Numbered from the stretch's first letter, positions 8,322 to 17,030 are shown. The stretch is DNA of 64,000 nt from Gaiella sp038230035 (GCA_038230035.1 JBBRNX010000001.1:186001-250000); one strand, 5' to 3'. The notes: a model not told the origin generated them from the letters alone. Translations and numbers: made by a program.

Positions 8322-9649
8322 CGCTCACCCGTCGCTGCATGGGCGCGTTGCGAGACCAACAGCAGGAGTGCGACGACAGCGAAGTTCGCGAGGATGCTCG
8401 AGCCGCCGTAGGAGACGAAGGGCATCGTGATCCCGGTCAGCGGCATGACGCGGAGCACGCCGCCGAGGATGATGAACGTCTGCAAGGCGAGCCCGAACGT
8501 GAGCCCGGCTGCGAGGAGCTTCGAGAACCCGTCCTGCGAGATCAAGGCGATCCGCATGCCGCGTGCGACGAAGACCATGAAGACGAGCAGGACGGCAGAG
8601 GCGCCGATCAGCCCGAGCTCCTGGGCGATCGCGGAGTAGATGAAGTCGGTGTTCAGCGCCGGGATCAGCTGGATGCCATCCACGGTCGTGAAAGTGCCAC
8701 GCGAGATTCCCGTGCCGCCGAAGCCGCCGTGGGCGATCGAGTAGAAGCTCTTCACGAGCTGGTAGGACTGGCAGTTCTGCCGGTAGTCGAAGGTGCCGTT
8801 GACCGGGCAGAAGACCTTGACGTCGGTCCAGGGATGGAGCCAGATCGTCACTCGCTCCTGCACCCGCGCGAGCGCGGTGTACAGCACCGCCGCACCACCG
8901 AGGAAGAGCGTCAGCCCTGCGAAGACATACGAGACGCGGCCGGTGGCAACGTAGAGCATGCCGAGGAAGATCCCGAAGTTGAGGAGCGCACTCCCGAGGT
9001 CGTTCGTCTCGACGATCACGAGCATCGCAGCACCCCAGATCGCGAGCAGCGGCCCGAAGTCCTTCAGGCGGCCTTGCGCCAGCGCCTCGCGCTTGTCCCG
9101 CAGGTAGCCGGCGAGGAAGAGGACGAGGAAGATCTTCGCGATCTCGCCCGGCTGGAACTGGTAGCTGCCGACCCGAATCCAGAGCCGCACGCCGTTGACG
9201 CGCGTGCCGAGATGCGGCACCGACGGCAGCAGGAGGAGCACGATCGCCGAGACGCCGAAGAGGTACTTGTAGCGCTCCAGAATGCGGTAGTCGAAACGCA
9301 GCGCAACGAGGATGACGGCGTAGGCCAGGACGCCGAGTGCGACCCACGTTGCCTGGCGTCGCCCATCGGCCGGGTCGAGCCGATAGTTCACCGTCAGGCC
9401 GACGGCGGTCAGAAGAGCAGCAAGCGGGAGCAGGGTCGGGTCTGCGAGCGGCACCGCGAAGCGTGTGACGAGATGGGCCACGACGTAGATCCCAGCGACG
9501 ATCGCGACGCCGACGAGCGCGCGCGGCGACACCGTGTTGTGACGCCCGATCCAGGCGCTGCCGAACGCCGCAGTCCCGAGGATTGCGACGAGGACGAGGT
9601 TCGCAAGCTCCCTGTTGCGCGAGCTCATCCGCGGGTCACCTGGCCTCAC
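8318..9649 (-). CDS. rodA: SEDS-family peptidoglycan polymerase (RodA/FtsW)
   Basis: About 443 residues with some ten membrane segments. SEDS signatures are visible as YQFQPGEIAKIFLVLFLAGY, VETNDLGSALLNFGIFLG and the C-terminal LPLTGITMPFVSYGGSS equivalent. Polymerises lipid II into glycan strands with PbpA. A cysteine-containing extracellular loop (FCPVNGTFDYRQNC) is present. Start taken as GTG 9649, which overlaps the phosphatase stop by four bases; ATG 9628 (MSSRNREL) is an alternative. RodA is favoured over FtsW from operon position, but the sequence alone does not settle it. Confidence 0.93.
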   Translation of the reverse strand: MRPGDPRMSSRNRELANLVLVAILGTAAFGSAWIGRHNTVSPRALVGVAIVAGIYVVAHLVTRFAVPLADPTLLPLAALLTAVGLTVNYRLDPADGRRQATWVALGVLAYAVILVALRFDYRILERYKYLFGVSAIVLLLLPSVPHLGTRVNGVRLWIRVGSYQFQPGEIAKIFLVLFLAGYLRDKREALAQGRLKDFGPLLAIWGAAMLVIVETNDLGSALLNFGIFLGMLYVATGRVSYVFAGLTLFLGGAAVLYTALARVQERVTIWLHPWTDVKVFCPVNGTFDYRQNCQSYQLVKSFYSIAHGGFGGTGISRGTFTTVDGIQLIPALNTDFIYSAIAQELGLIGASAVLLVFMVFVARGMRIALISQDGFSKLLAAGLTFGLALQTFIILGGVLRVMPLTGITMPFVSYGGSSILANFAVVALLLLVSQRAHAATGER

Positions 9650-10551
9650 CGGGAGATGCCCCACCAGAGCAGGAGTGCACCGGCTGCGAGGGTGAGGAGG
9701 ATCGCCGCGATCGCGAACGCCCGTCCGCCCGCGCCGGCGCCGTGGCGGCTCACCGCTGGGATCGCGTCTGGAGCGGCGGTCTCCGCCGCTTCGGCTGTCG
9801 TCTCATCGGGCTCGGCTGGGGCGGGCAGCGGGTCGCCTTCCTCGATCTCGAACACGATGACGGTGATGTTGTCGATCCCGCCTGCCGCATTCGCTGCAGC
9901 GACGAGCGCCGCTGCGATCCCCGCGGGATCGCCCTGCGCGTTCGTAACTGCCACGGCGAGCTGCGCGTCGGGCAGCATGTCGGTGAGCCCGTCAGAACAG
10001 AGGACGTAGATGTCGCCCGGTTCGGGGCGGAGGGTCTCGACGTCGACGTCGACGGTGGCTTCCGTGCCGACAACCCGCGTGATCACCGACCTGTGGGGGT
10101 GTTGCTCGGCGTCCTCGGGTGTGAGCCGGCCCGACCGGACGAGCTCGCCGACGAGAGAGTGGTCGTCGGTCAGCTGGCTCAGCTCGCCGCGACGGAACAC
10201 ATAGGCGCGCGAGTCGCCGACGTGGCCGAGCGCCATCGTGCCAGCCGCTTCATCAACGAGGAGGGTGGTAATGGTCGTTCCCATGCCGGCAGCTTCCGGA
10301 TCTTCGAGCGACCGTTCGTAGATTCGCCGGTTGGCCTCGCCAATCAGTTCGACGAGCACATCCTCGCCCTGGCCGTTCGACCGTCGTTCTCCGAGCGCAG
10401 CAGCGGCCAGACGCGATGCGACCTCGCCAGCCTGAGCGCCCCCCACACCGTCGGCGATCGCGAACAGCGGCGGATCGCAGACGTACGAATCCTCGTTGTT
10501 GAACCGGCGGCGTCCCGTATCCGAGAGCGCCGCAGTACGGCCGATCCTCAT
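9646..10551 (-). CDS. pstP: PP2C-type Ser/Thr protein phosphatase
   Basis: 301 residues. PPM/PP2C catalytic domain (about 1-235) with metal-binding motifs SDTGRRRFNNEDS, ADGVGGAQAGE, GHVGDSRAYVFR, TDDHSLV, CSDGLTDML and GGIDNITVIVFE. An acidic/Ala/Pro linker and one C-terminal membrane helix (about 275-297) anchor it. It should reverse phosphorylation by PknB and the other kinase; PstP is the usual sole partner phosphatase in this operon. It ends inside the rodA start (GTGA overlap) and starts 10 bp after fhaB. Confidence 0.94.
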   Translation of the reverse strand: MRIGRTAALSDTGRRRFNNEDSYVCDPPLFAIADGVGGAQAGEVASRLAAAALGERRSNGQGEDVLVELIGEANRRIYERSLEDPEAAGMGTTITTLLVDEAAGTMALGHVGDSRAYVFRRGELSQLTDDHSLVGELVRSGRLTPEDAEQHPHRSVITRVVGTEATVDVDVETLRPEPGDIYVLCSDGLTDMLPDAQLAVAVTNAQGDPAGIAAALVAAANAAGGIDNITVIVFEIEEGDPLPAPAEPDETTAEAAETAAPDAIPAVSRHGAGAGGRAFAIAAILLTLAAGALLLWWGISR

Positions 10552-10561
10552 GCTTCGACTC

Positions 10562-11050
10562 TCATGCTTCCACCCGTAATTCCGTCTCGCCGACCTTGAC
10601 GAGGTCTCCGGGAAGTAGTTGGCGCGACGTCGTGACCCGCGCCGCGTTCACGAATGTACCGTTGGTCGAGCCGAGATCCTCGATCCACAGGCCGTTGTCG
10701 GCCGGGCTGATGCGCGCATGCTGACTCGAAGCGAACTCGTCGTCGTCGAGCCGCAGGCCCGAGTCCGGCGCGCGACCCACGACAACTGGCTCGCGGAACA
10801 CGAGCAGCTCGCCGCGTGCGAGCGTCGGACTCGTCTCGACGCGAAGCTTTGCAGGCGCAACCGGCTTCGCGCGCGCAAGTGCGCGCAACTCGTCGGCCTG
10901 GGCGGCGCCGATCACGATGCTCTCCTGTGGCGCTGACCGAACGTCTCGGGTCGCGCTCCGCACGATCATCCAGATGAACAGGTAGAGCAGGACGAGGAAG
11001 CCGACTTTCAGCGCGAGGAGCGCGGTATCGACGGCGATCGACCCGGTCAC
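10562..11050 (-). CDS. fhaB: FHA-domain protein FhaB (FipA-like)
   Basis: 162 residues from GTG 11050, which overlaps the fhaA stop by four bases. One N-terminal membrane helix (LLALKVGFLVLLYLFIWMIV) is followed by a cytosolic linker and a C-terminal FHA domain: VVVGRAPDSGLRLDDDEFAS, SQHARI, DLGSTNGTFVN. FHA domains bind phosphothreonine. In mycobacteria FhaB/FipA links PknB-type signalling to the division apparatus, and the operon position is the same here. Confidence 0.92.
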   Translation of the reverse strand: MTGSIAVDTALLALKVGFLVLLYLFIWMIVRSATRDVRSAPQESIVIGAAQADELRALARAKPVAPAKLRVETSPTLARGELLVFREPVVVGRAPDSGLRLDDDEFASSQHARISPADNGLWIEDLGSTNGTFVNAARVTTSRQLLPGDLVKVGETELRVEA

Positions 11051-11844
11051 GGCAGCGAGCGGGAGAAGATCAACTCGGTCGAGCCGATCGTGATCGCGTC
11101 GCCGTCGGAGATCTTCTCCCGCTCGACGCGCCGCCCGTTGAGCTCCGTGCCGTTCGTCGAGCCGAGATCGACGAGCCAGTAGGTCGCGCCGTCCTGCCGC
11201 AGCTCGGCATGGCGCCGCGAGACGTTCGTGTCCGCGAGCTGAACGTCGCATTCGCGAGAGCGCCCGATCACGACGACGCGTGAGGTCACAGGGTGGACGC
11301 GGCCGTCGACTGTCAGCGTCACGACCTCACGCTCGAAAGCGGGTGGCGGGTCCGTCTCCTCCAGCTCGACAGGCTCGCGCGCCTTGTAGATCATCGTGGC
11401 GGATGCCGCAGGCGGGACGAGCGGCGGGCCGGCCGGCGCCAGGGGCTGCGCGTTGGCGACAGGAGACGCGACGACGGGCTGGACCACGCTCGTTGCGATC
11501 CCGAACTCGCCGATCGCGAGGTCCTCGTCGGTCGCCACGACAACGCGCGGAGGCGTAAGCAGCGCATATGCCTCGCGGCGCGCGTGCTCGGCGAGGTACT
11601 CCTGCAGCTCGCCGACGAGCGACCCCTCGTACGACGCGAACTGCTCGCGGTCGCCGGCCGACAGGTAGACGGTGTACTCGTTCGGGACGTAGACCCGCGA
11701 GACCGACACCGAACGGTGCTCGTCCATCTCCTTCGCAAGCTTGCGCGCCAGCTCGACAGGCTGGACATGGGTGCGGAAAGCTCGGCCGAAAACCCCCTCG
11801 AATAGGCCCTCGATCTTGCCTTCAATGCTCCGCAAGACACTCAT
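11047..11844 (-). CDS. fhaA: FHA-domain protein FhaA (DUF3662 + FHA)
   Basis: 265 residues. N-terminal DUF3662/FhaA domain (about 1-115, beginning MSVLRSIEGKIEGLFEG), a Pro/Ala linker, and a C-terminal FHA domain (about 180-262) with VVIGRSRECDVQL, SRRHAEL and DLGSTNGTELNG. In mycobacteria FhaA binds phosphorylated MviN/MurJ-type proteins and tunes peptidoglycan synthesis. First gene of the operon. An AGGAGA ribosome site sits eight bases before ATG 11844. The upstream region holds a 69-bp tandem duplication instead of an obvious promoter. Confidence 0.93.
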   Translation of the reverse strand: MSVLRSIEGKIEGLFEGVFGRAFRTHVQPVELARKLAKEMDEHRSVSVSRVYVPNEYTVYLSAGDREQFASYEGSLVGELQEYLAEHARREAYALLTPPRVVVATDEDLAIGEFGIATSVVQPVVASPVANAQPLAPAGPPLVPPAASATMIYKAREPVELEETDPPPAFEREVVTLTVDGRVHPVTSRVVVIGRSRECDVQLADTNVSRRHAELRQDGATYWLVDLGSTNGTELNGRRVEREKISDGDAITIGSTELIFSRSLP

Positions 11845-11860
11845 GCATATCTCCTGCCCG

Positions 11861-11998
11861 CTTCGGTACCGGCAAAGCTGGCACCTGCGCGCTCGAGCGG
11901 CTCCGTCGAGCCTACGCCGCAGTTCCCCGCTTCGGTACCGGCGGAGCCGCCACCTGCGCTCCCGAGCGGCTCCGTCGAGCCTACGCCGCTGCCGGCGG
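11861..11998. repeat. 69-bp tandem duplication upstream of fhaA
   Basis: Two adjacent 69-bp units (11861-11929 and 11930-11998) share cttcggtaccgg, cacctgcgc, gagcggctccgtcgagcc and tacgccgc. On the minus strand the distal unit contains an 8-bp inverted repeat (GGAGCCGC/GCGGCTCC), degraded in the copy nearer fhaA. Each unit also carries a TAGGCT hexamer on the minus strand that could act as a -10 element. A weaker partial third copy follows near 12013-12040. The remaining bases of this 264-bp gap, up to 12108, show nothing else recognisable. Confidence 0.85.
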
Positions 11999-12108
11999 GG
12001 TCTGCTCTGTCGGAGCCTGACGCCGCTCGCGGCACCCGGCTAACGCGCATGAGAGTTGGGATTGACACTGGGTGTCTCAGCTCTGAACGGGCTCGGCGGG
12101 TTCCGAGT

Positions 12109-13761
12109 CTACCGGGCAGGTCGCAGGACGAGCAGGCCGCCGAGGATCCAGCTGCCGAGGACGATCGGCGTCGCAGCGACCGCCGGTGCTGCCAGCACGA
12201 TCACGAGCGCCTGTCCGACGCACAGGCTCCCCACGCCGACGCGGCCACGGCGGCGAGCGAATGGCAGCAGTGCGGCCGACACGCCGAAGACGAGCGCGCA
12301 GATCAGGATCGCCGGGTTGTCGAGGAGCGCGGTCGCAAGTGCCTGCACGACGGTCGCCGGGTGGGGAGTCGCCACAAGGCCGAGATCTTCGACGCGTGTC
12401 CGTGTCAACGGCAGGGGCCAGCCGCGCAGGCCGGCGTACAGAGCCGCGGCGAGGACGGCCAGGATCGCCTGTGCGGAGCGCCGAACGAATCCACGAGCCG
12501 GCTGGACTGCGAGGGGCACAAGAGCGAGGCCGCCGACGAGAGCGAGCAGCGGACCGCTGACGAAGATGAGCCCAGCGCGGGCGTCGCCCCAGCCGAGCGC
12601 GAGGAGGGCTACCGCGATCACCCCGTAGGCGACTGCGGCGCCCGACGAGAGATTCCCGAGCGGGAAGAGCGGCGCGAACAGCGCGAGCGCGAGGCCGAGG
12701 CGCGGCGTGCGGATCGTCGCGAGTGCTCCGCAGACGGTGAGCAACGCGAGCAAGCCAGGAGTCCAGAACGGGAGAATCGAGCCTCCTGCCATCGTCGCGA
12801 CTGCGGCCAATCCTGCGGGCAGGAGCTTCGCCTCGAGCGCAACCGGCGTAACGGTGATGGCGGGGGCCGTCGGGCGCGATACATGGAGCCGTCTGACGGT
12901 TCGAGGGGTGCGGCGCACCGCGCGGTCGCGGCGGGGCGCGTCGATCGCTTCGCGCAGTTCTGCCGCCAGAACGGCGGCGCGGGGACGCTTCGACGGCTCG
13001 ATGGCGAGCGCGCTGCCGATGACTGCGAGCAATCGCGGCGGCAGATCGGGCCGCTCGGTCTCGAGCGGCGCCGCACCAGCCTCGATCGTGGTTGCGACCT
13101 GCGGCAGAGGAACGCCCCAGAACGGGTGCTGTCCTGCGAGGGCTTCCCAGACCATCACACCGACAGCCCACACATCGCTGGCGGGCGTGGCGTCCTCGCC
13201 CCGGAGGCGCTCGGGCGAGATGTAGGCGAGCGTTCCCGGGACGTCACCGACGTTCGTCAGGGTGTCCGCCTCGTCGAACTGGGCGAGCCCGAAGTCGAGC
13301 AGCTTGACCGAGATGGCCGCCGTGTCTTCGACTAGGACGTTAGACGGCTTCACGTCGCGGTGGACGATGCCGCGGGCATGGGCGTGGGCGAGCCCGTCCA
13401 GCACCTGTGCGGCGGCCTCGATCGCGTCGCGGTCGTTGATTGCTCCATGCCGTAGCGCATCGCGGAAGGTTCTGCCGGGCACGTACTCGTAGGCGATGTA
13501 GACATGTCCCTCGTCACCGCCGAAGTCGTAGGAGCGGACGCAGCGCTCGTGCCGCAGCCGGGAGGCGGCCTCCGCCTCGCGCGCGGCCCGTGGTGCGCGT
13601 TTTCCCTCCCGTGCGACGATCTTGAGTGCGATCTCGAGCCCGGTTCGCTCGTCGCGCGCGAGCCACACCGAGCCGGAACCGCCGCGGCCGAGCGGCCGGA
13701 GCGGCCGGTAGCGGTCGAGGACGAGCTCTTGCTGTGGAAGGGCGAACGCAGGCGACGACAC
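12109..13761 (-). CDS. Ser/Thr protein kinase with polytopic membrane C-terminus
   Basis: About 550 residues from GTG 13761. Kinase domain (about 18-270): loop LGRGGSGSVWLA, Lys in ALKIV, HRD in GIVHRDVKPSN, DFG in LLDFGLAQF, and SPERLRG. After an Arg-rich linker the C-terminal half holds seven to nine hydrophobic segments (from about residue 320). There is no PASTA or other sensor domain, so input through the membrane region is only a guess. Motifs look intact, so an active kinase is likely. It is divergent from the gene at 13863 and may share a promoter region with it. The frame stays open upstream into that gene, but that part is its shadow. Confidence 0.85.
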   Translation of the reverse strand: MSSPAFALPQQELVLDRYRPLRPLGRGGSGSVWLARDERTGLEIALKIVAREGKRAPRAAREAEAASRLRHERCVRSYDFGGDEGHVYIAYEYVPGRTFRDALRHGAINDRDAIEAAAQVLDGLAHAHARGIVHRDVKPSNVLVEDTAAISVKLLDFGLAQFDEADTLTNVGDVPGTLAYISPERLRGEDATPASDVWAVGVMVWEALAGQHPFWGVPLPQVATTIEAGAAPLETERPDLPPRLLAVIGSALAIEPSKRPRAAVLAAELREAIDAPRRDRAVRRTPRTVRRLHVSRPTAPAITVTPVALEAKLLPAGLAAVATMAGGSILPFWTPGLLALLTVCGALATIRTPRLGLALALFAPLFPLGNLSSGAAVAYGVIAVALLALGWGDARAGLIFVSGPLLALVGGLALVPLAVQPARGFVRRSAQAILAVLAAALYAGLRGWPLPLTRTRVEDLGLVATPHPATVVQALATALLDNPAILICALVFGVSAALLPFARRRGRVGVGSLCVGQALVIVLAAPAVAATPIVLGSWILGGLLVLRPAR

Positions 13762-13820
13762 GGTTCCGGTCTCTTCGCCACGGCCAGGGAACGTCCTCCG
13801 GCTGGTGGTTGACGTAAAGT

Positions 13821-13850
13821 GCCGTGACCTCAAAGGCCGTGACCTCAAAG
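13821..13850. repeat. 15-bp tandem direct repeat in divergent promoter region
   Basis: Two exact copies of gccgtgacctcaaag lie back to back, directly after TAAAGT (13815-13820), a good -10 match for the gene at 13863. If transcription starts near 13827 the repeat is in the 5' untranslated region. It could be an operator or simple slippage. Confidence 0.7.
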
Positions 13851-13862
13851 GTAAGAGCCGCA

Positions 13863-15043
13863 TGAGCACACACGACGACGACGACATCCTCGACTTCGAC
13901 TTTCTCGACGAGGGTGCGACGAGTGAGACCCAGTCTCGCGATCCGCGCCCCGCAGAGCGCCGTCCCTCTGGGCGCGGTTCTCGTGGGTCGGGTGGAGGAT
14001 CAGGTGGAGGACCGGGGCGGCAGTTCTTCCGCGGCGGGGGCGGCTTCACACCGCTAGTGCGGCTCGTCGGCCTGATCGCGTTTGCGATCCTGCTCGTGGT
14101 CCTCCTCGTCTTCTGGGTTCAGGGCTGCAATGACCATCAGCGCGGCGCGTACCAGTCGTACACGCGCGATATCGGTACAGCCGGGAGCGACTCCGCCAAG
14201 ATCGGCGGTCAGCTCGCAGAGTTGCTCACGACGCCAGGCTTGAAGGAGACGGACATGGTCTCGCGGCTCGACGGGCTGATCCAGCAGCAGAAGCAAGACG
14301 TTGCGCAGGCGCAGAAGCTCCATCCGCCAGGGCCGGTCCGCGCCGAGCACGAGCATGCCGTCGAGGCGCTGCAGTTCCGCGTCAGCGGCATGCAGGGGCT
14401 TCGCAAGGTGTTCGTGGCGACCGCCAAGTCGACCGACGCCGTCGCGGCGGGGGCACTCCTCTCCGCGCAAGCGCAGCGCCTGTTGGCGGGCGACGTGATC
14501 TGGAGCGATCTCTTCAAGGCTCCGGCCGAACAGGAGCTCAAGGCTAGAGGCGTCTCGGCGGTTCTGGTGCCAGCGTCGGTGTTCGTTACGAATCCGGATC
14601 TCTACACGGCGAAGTCGTTGACGCTCGTCTCACAACGCGTCCACGGTGCGTCGACCGGCGGCACGACTACTGGCCTCCACGGCACGAATCTCGAGTCGGT
14701 GAAGGTCGTTCCGTCCGGCCAGGTTCTCAGTACGACGACGGAGACGACGATCAAGTCGTCGACCGCGCTCGGCTTCGAGGTCGCCGTCAAGAACGGCGGC
14801 GGGTCGCAGGAGGTCCAGGTGCAGGTCACATTGACGATCCCGGCGTCGCCGACCCGGATCGTCAAGACCGCGACGATTCCGGTGATCGATCCAGGTGAGA
14901 CCAAGACCGTCACGTTCAAGGACTTTCCGACGATCCCGATCGGCAGCCCGACGTCGGTGAAGGTCGACGTCAAGCCTGTGAAGGGCGAGTCCAACACCGC
15001 GAACAACTCGGCCGAGTTCAAGATCATCGTCTCGCTCGTCTAG
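13863..15043 (+). CDS. Membrane-anchored protein with CARDB-like C-terminus, function unknown
   Basis: 393 residues from ATG 13863. Order: acidic N-terminus (DDDDILDFDFLDEG), a Gly/Arg/Ser-rich low-complexity stretch (about 35-65), one membrane helix (about 67-90), a helical extracytoplasmic region (about 100-230) and a C-terminal beta domain (about 290-393). The last part has the look of CARDB/Ig-like adhesion domains: FEVAVKNGGG, PVIDPGETKTVTF and NTANNSAEFKI. It is divergent from a membrane Ser/Thr kinase and followed five bases later by a DUF4446 gene. A phosphorylatable acidic tail facing the cytosol would fit a kinase substrate, but this is inference. Confidence 0.65.
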
Positions 15044-15048
15044 CGAAC

Positions 15049-15519
15049 ATGTCGCTCGCGCTCTTCGTCGCAATCGTTGCGGGCGCGGTTGCGGCGCTCT
15101 CGCTCGCGGTGACGACCCTGGCCTGGCGGCGGTTGAGCCGCCTCCGCTCCGCTCAGAGCGTCCTCCTTGGCGGGGAGCGCAAGGACCTCGTCGATTTCGC
15201 CGTGTCGCTGCAGGGCCGGATCGACGACCTCCACCGGGCTGTTGACGAGGTCGCCGCCGGGCTGTCACGGGTCGATCGGCGCGTAGACGGCGCGATCATG
15301 AACACGGCGGTCGTCCGCTACGACGCCTACGAGGACACGGGGGGCCAGCAGTCGGCCTCGTTCGCCTTCCTCGACTCGACCCGGACGGGGACGGTGGTGA
15401 CCGCAATCCAGGGGCGCGATTACGCGCGCATCTACGTGAAGGATCTCGACCGTGGGAAGGCTGCCGTGGCGCTGTCGCCGGAGGAGCAACAGGCGGTGGA
15501 GCGCGCAATGGCGAGGTAG
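15049..15519 (+). CDS. DUF4446 family protein
   Basis: 156 residues. N-terminal membrane helix (about 3-25), a basic and coiled-coil-like region (about 30-85), and the family core NTAVVRYDAYEDTGGQQSAS, FAFLDSTRTGTVVTAI and REDYARIYVKDL-like text ending in SPEEQQAV. The DUF4446 family is widespread in Firmicutes and Actinobacteria, without known function. ATG 15049 follows the previous stop by five bases, so it is probably co-transcribed with the upstream gene. Confidence 0.85.
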   Translation: MSLALFVAIVAGAVAALSLAVTTLAWRRLSRLRSAQSVLLGGERKDLVDFAVSLQGRIDDLHRAVDEVAAGLSRVDRRVDGAIMNTAVVRYDAYEDTGGQQSASFAFLDSTRTGTVVTAIQGRDYARIYVKDLDRGKAAVALSPEEQQAVERAMAR

Positions 15520-15545
15520 GGCTCCGCTGGTACGCTGACCGCGAA

Positions 15546-16076
15546 ATGCAGCAGGTTCTCGTCCTGAACGCGGGCTACGAGCCGCTGAATGTGTGCTCGC
15601 TTCGGCGCGCGCACGTCCTTGTGTGGAAAGGGAAGGCCGAGGTCATCGAGAGCCTCGACAAGCCGCTCCGCTCGGCCGAAAGCTCGTTTATCTGGCCGCA
15701 CGTCATTCGGCTGCTCCAGTACGTCCGTGTCCCGCAGGCGGTCAAGCGCCGCATCTCCCGTCGAGCGCTCTTCGCGCGGGACGGCTGGCGCTGTGTCTAC
15801 TGCGGTACGCACGCCGGACGGTTGACGCTCGACCACGTCGTGCCCCGCTCGCGCGGCGGCGATTCGGTGTGGGAGAACGTCGTGACCGCGTGTGCGCCGT
15901 GCAACCTGCGCAAGGGCGACAGGACGCTCGAGGAGGCGAAGCTGGCCCTCCCTCGGCCACCGCGCGCCCCGGCGCCGGTGCTCTTCATCCGGCTCGCCGC
16001 GGCGCGCGTCCCGGACAGCTGGCGGCAGTACCTGCCGCTGCTCGACCAGGTCGAGCGCGCAGCGCACGCCGCTTAG
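15546..16076 (+). CDS. HNH endonuclease
   Basis: 176 residues. C-terminal HNH fold: zinc pairs CVYCG and CAPCN, the catalytic-site strand LTLDHVVPRSRGG, and the closing NLRKGDRT. The N-terminus (VLVLNAGYEPLNVCSLRRA) is typical of the actinobacterial and cyanobacterial HNH group found as single genes next to housekeeping loci. No restriction methylase or phage gene is near, so a defence role is not supported. TGG-TACGCT (extended -10) ends nine bases before ATG 15546, consistent with its own leaderless promoter. Confidence 0.88.
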   Translation: MQQVLVLNAGYEPLNVCSLRRAHVLVWKGKAEVIESLDKPLRSAESSFIWPHVIRLLQYVRVPQAVKRRISRRALFARDGWRCVYCGTHAGRLTLDHVVPRSRGGDSVWENVVTACAPCNLRKGDRTLEEAKLALPRPPRAPAPVLFIRLAAARVPDSWRQYLPLLDQVERAAHAA

Positions 16077-16086
16077 GGTAGGACAC

Positions 16087-16158
16087 GTAGGGGCGAGGCT
16101 TGCCTCGCCCTCCGACCCAGGCGACCGAACATCGAGGGCGACGCAGCGTCGCCCCTAC
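16087..16158. repeat. REP-like inverted pair (GTAGGGGCGA family)
   Basis: The two ends are GTAGGGGCGA and its inverse TCGCCCCTAC. Each half has its own hairpin (GGCGAGGC/GCCTCGCC and GGGCGACG/CGTCGCCC), separated by about 20 bp. It lies between convergent genes and may act as a bidirectional terminator. Its right end provides the TAG stop codon of the HMG-CoA-lyase-like gene. Confidence 0.8.
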
Positions 16159-17030
16159 AGGCCGGAGCGATAGACGCGGCCCGGTAGCGGACGTCCCAGC
16201 ACGCCTTCGAGCCACTCGGCAACCGTGATCAGCTTGTCGAGATCGACTCCGGTGTCCACACCTTCGCGCTCCAGCAGGTAGACGACGTCCTCCATTGCCA
16301 CGTTCCCGGTCGAGTTCGGCGCGAACGGGCAGCCGCCGATGCCGCCGACGGACGCATCCAGGATGGTCGCGCCAGCCCCTACCGCGGCCCAGGCACAGGC
16401 GATCGCAGTGTTGCGTGTGTCGTGGAGATGCACGCCGACCGGTGGGCCGAGAGCGACCACGCGCTCGACCAGCCGTTGTGTCTGTGTCGGCACGGCGACG
16501 CCGATCGTGTCGGCGAGGAGGATCTCGTCTGCACCGGACGCGACGACCTGCGCGAGGAGGTCGGCGACGCGGCCTTCGTCTACGTAACCCTCGAAGGGAC
16601 AACCGAAGGCGGTGGACAGCGTGACCGACACGCGCCGGCCGTCTTCGTGTGCCGCGGCGACGATGGCTGTCGAATCCGCCAGGCCTTGTTGAACCGAGCT
16701 GCCCGCGTTCCGCTCCTGGAACGTCTCGCTGGCGGCGAAGGAGACGTGAACCTCTCCTAGAGACGTCTCGCGTAGCCGCTCGTAGCCGCGCGCGTTGAGC
16801 ACGAGCCCGGCGTAGGTGACGTCGTCATGCGGGCTGAGTGCCGCCACCAAGGCTTCGGCTTCGGCCATCTGCGGCACGAGGTCGTCGCGGACGAAGCTCG
16901 CGACCTCGATCCGCGGCAGCCCGGTGGTCGCGAGCCGCTCCACGAGTTCGGCGCGGATGGCGGCCGGCAACGTCTCCGGTTCGTTCTGGAGGCCGTCCCG
17001 CGGCCCGACGTCGCAGAGCTCGACTCGCAC
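16155..17030 (-). CDS. Hydroxymethylglutaryl-CoA lyase-like protein
   Basis: 291 residues from GTG 17030. HMGL-like TIM barrel: VELCDVGPRDGLQNE start, VEVASF-like strand, HLHDTRN (metal His ligands) and the HMG-CoA lyase signature VGGIGGCPFAPNSTGN with the catalytic Cys at about 234. It cleaves HMG-CoA to acetyl-CoA and acetoacetate in leucine breakdown. An isopropylmalate/citramalate synthase is less likely, because the Cys signature is specific. It is the last gene of the minus-strand amino-acid cluster, 25 bp after pheA. The stop codon falls in the adjacent repeat. Confidence 0.9.
   Translation of the reverse strand: MRVELCDVGPRDGLQNEPETLPAAIRAELVERLATTGLPRIEVASFVRDDLVPQMAEAEALVAALSPHDDVTYAGLVLNARGYERLRETSLGEVHVSFAASETFQERNAGSSVQQGLADSTAIVAAAHEDGRRVSVTLSTAFGCPFEGYVDEGRVADLLAQVVASGADEILLADTIGVAVPTQTQRLVERVVALGPPVGVHLHDTRNTAIACAWAAVGAGATILDASVGGIGGCPFAPNSTGNVAMEDVVYLLEREGVDTGVDLDKLITVAEWLEGVLGRPLPGRVYRSGL

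Noticed and set aside
8339..10009. A 556-codon open frame on the plus strand
   Set aside because: Antisense to rodA and pstP, both clear by motif. Its composition is charged and low in hydrophobic residues, as expected for a shadow in high-GC DNA.
11861..11998. CRISPR array
   Set aside because: Only two units, no unique spacers between them, and no cas genes in the window.
11841..12068. A 75-codon minus-strand frame with two 23-residue repeats ending on the fhaA start
   Set aside because: The ATGA overlap is attractive, but there is no ribosome site or plausible start, and the frame consists mainly of the duplicated 69-bp unit with hairpins. Kept as a repeat only.
12049..13335. A 428-codon plus-strand frame rich in Arg/Glu/Asp
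   Set aside because: Antisense to the polytopic kinase; the charge pattern mirrors the membrane codons of the other strand.
15546..16076. Restriction or phage-defence role for the HNH gene
   Set aside because: No methylase, helicase or phage gene is nearby, and the family is a common stand-alone housekeeping neighbour.
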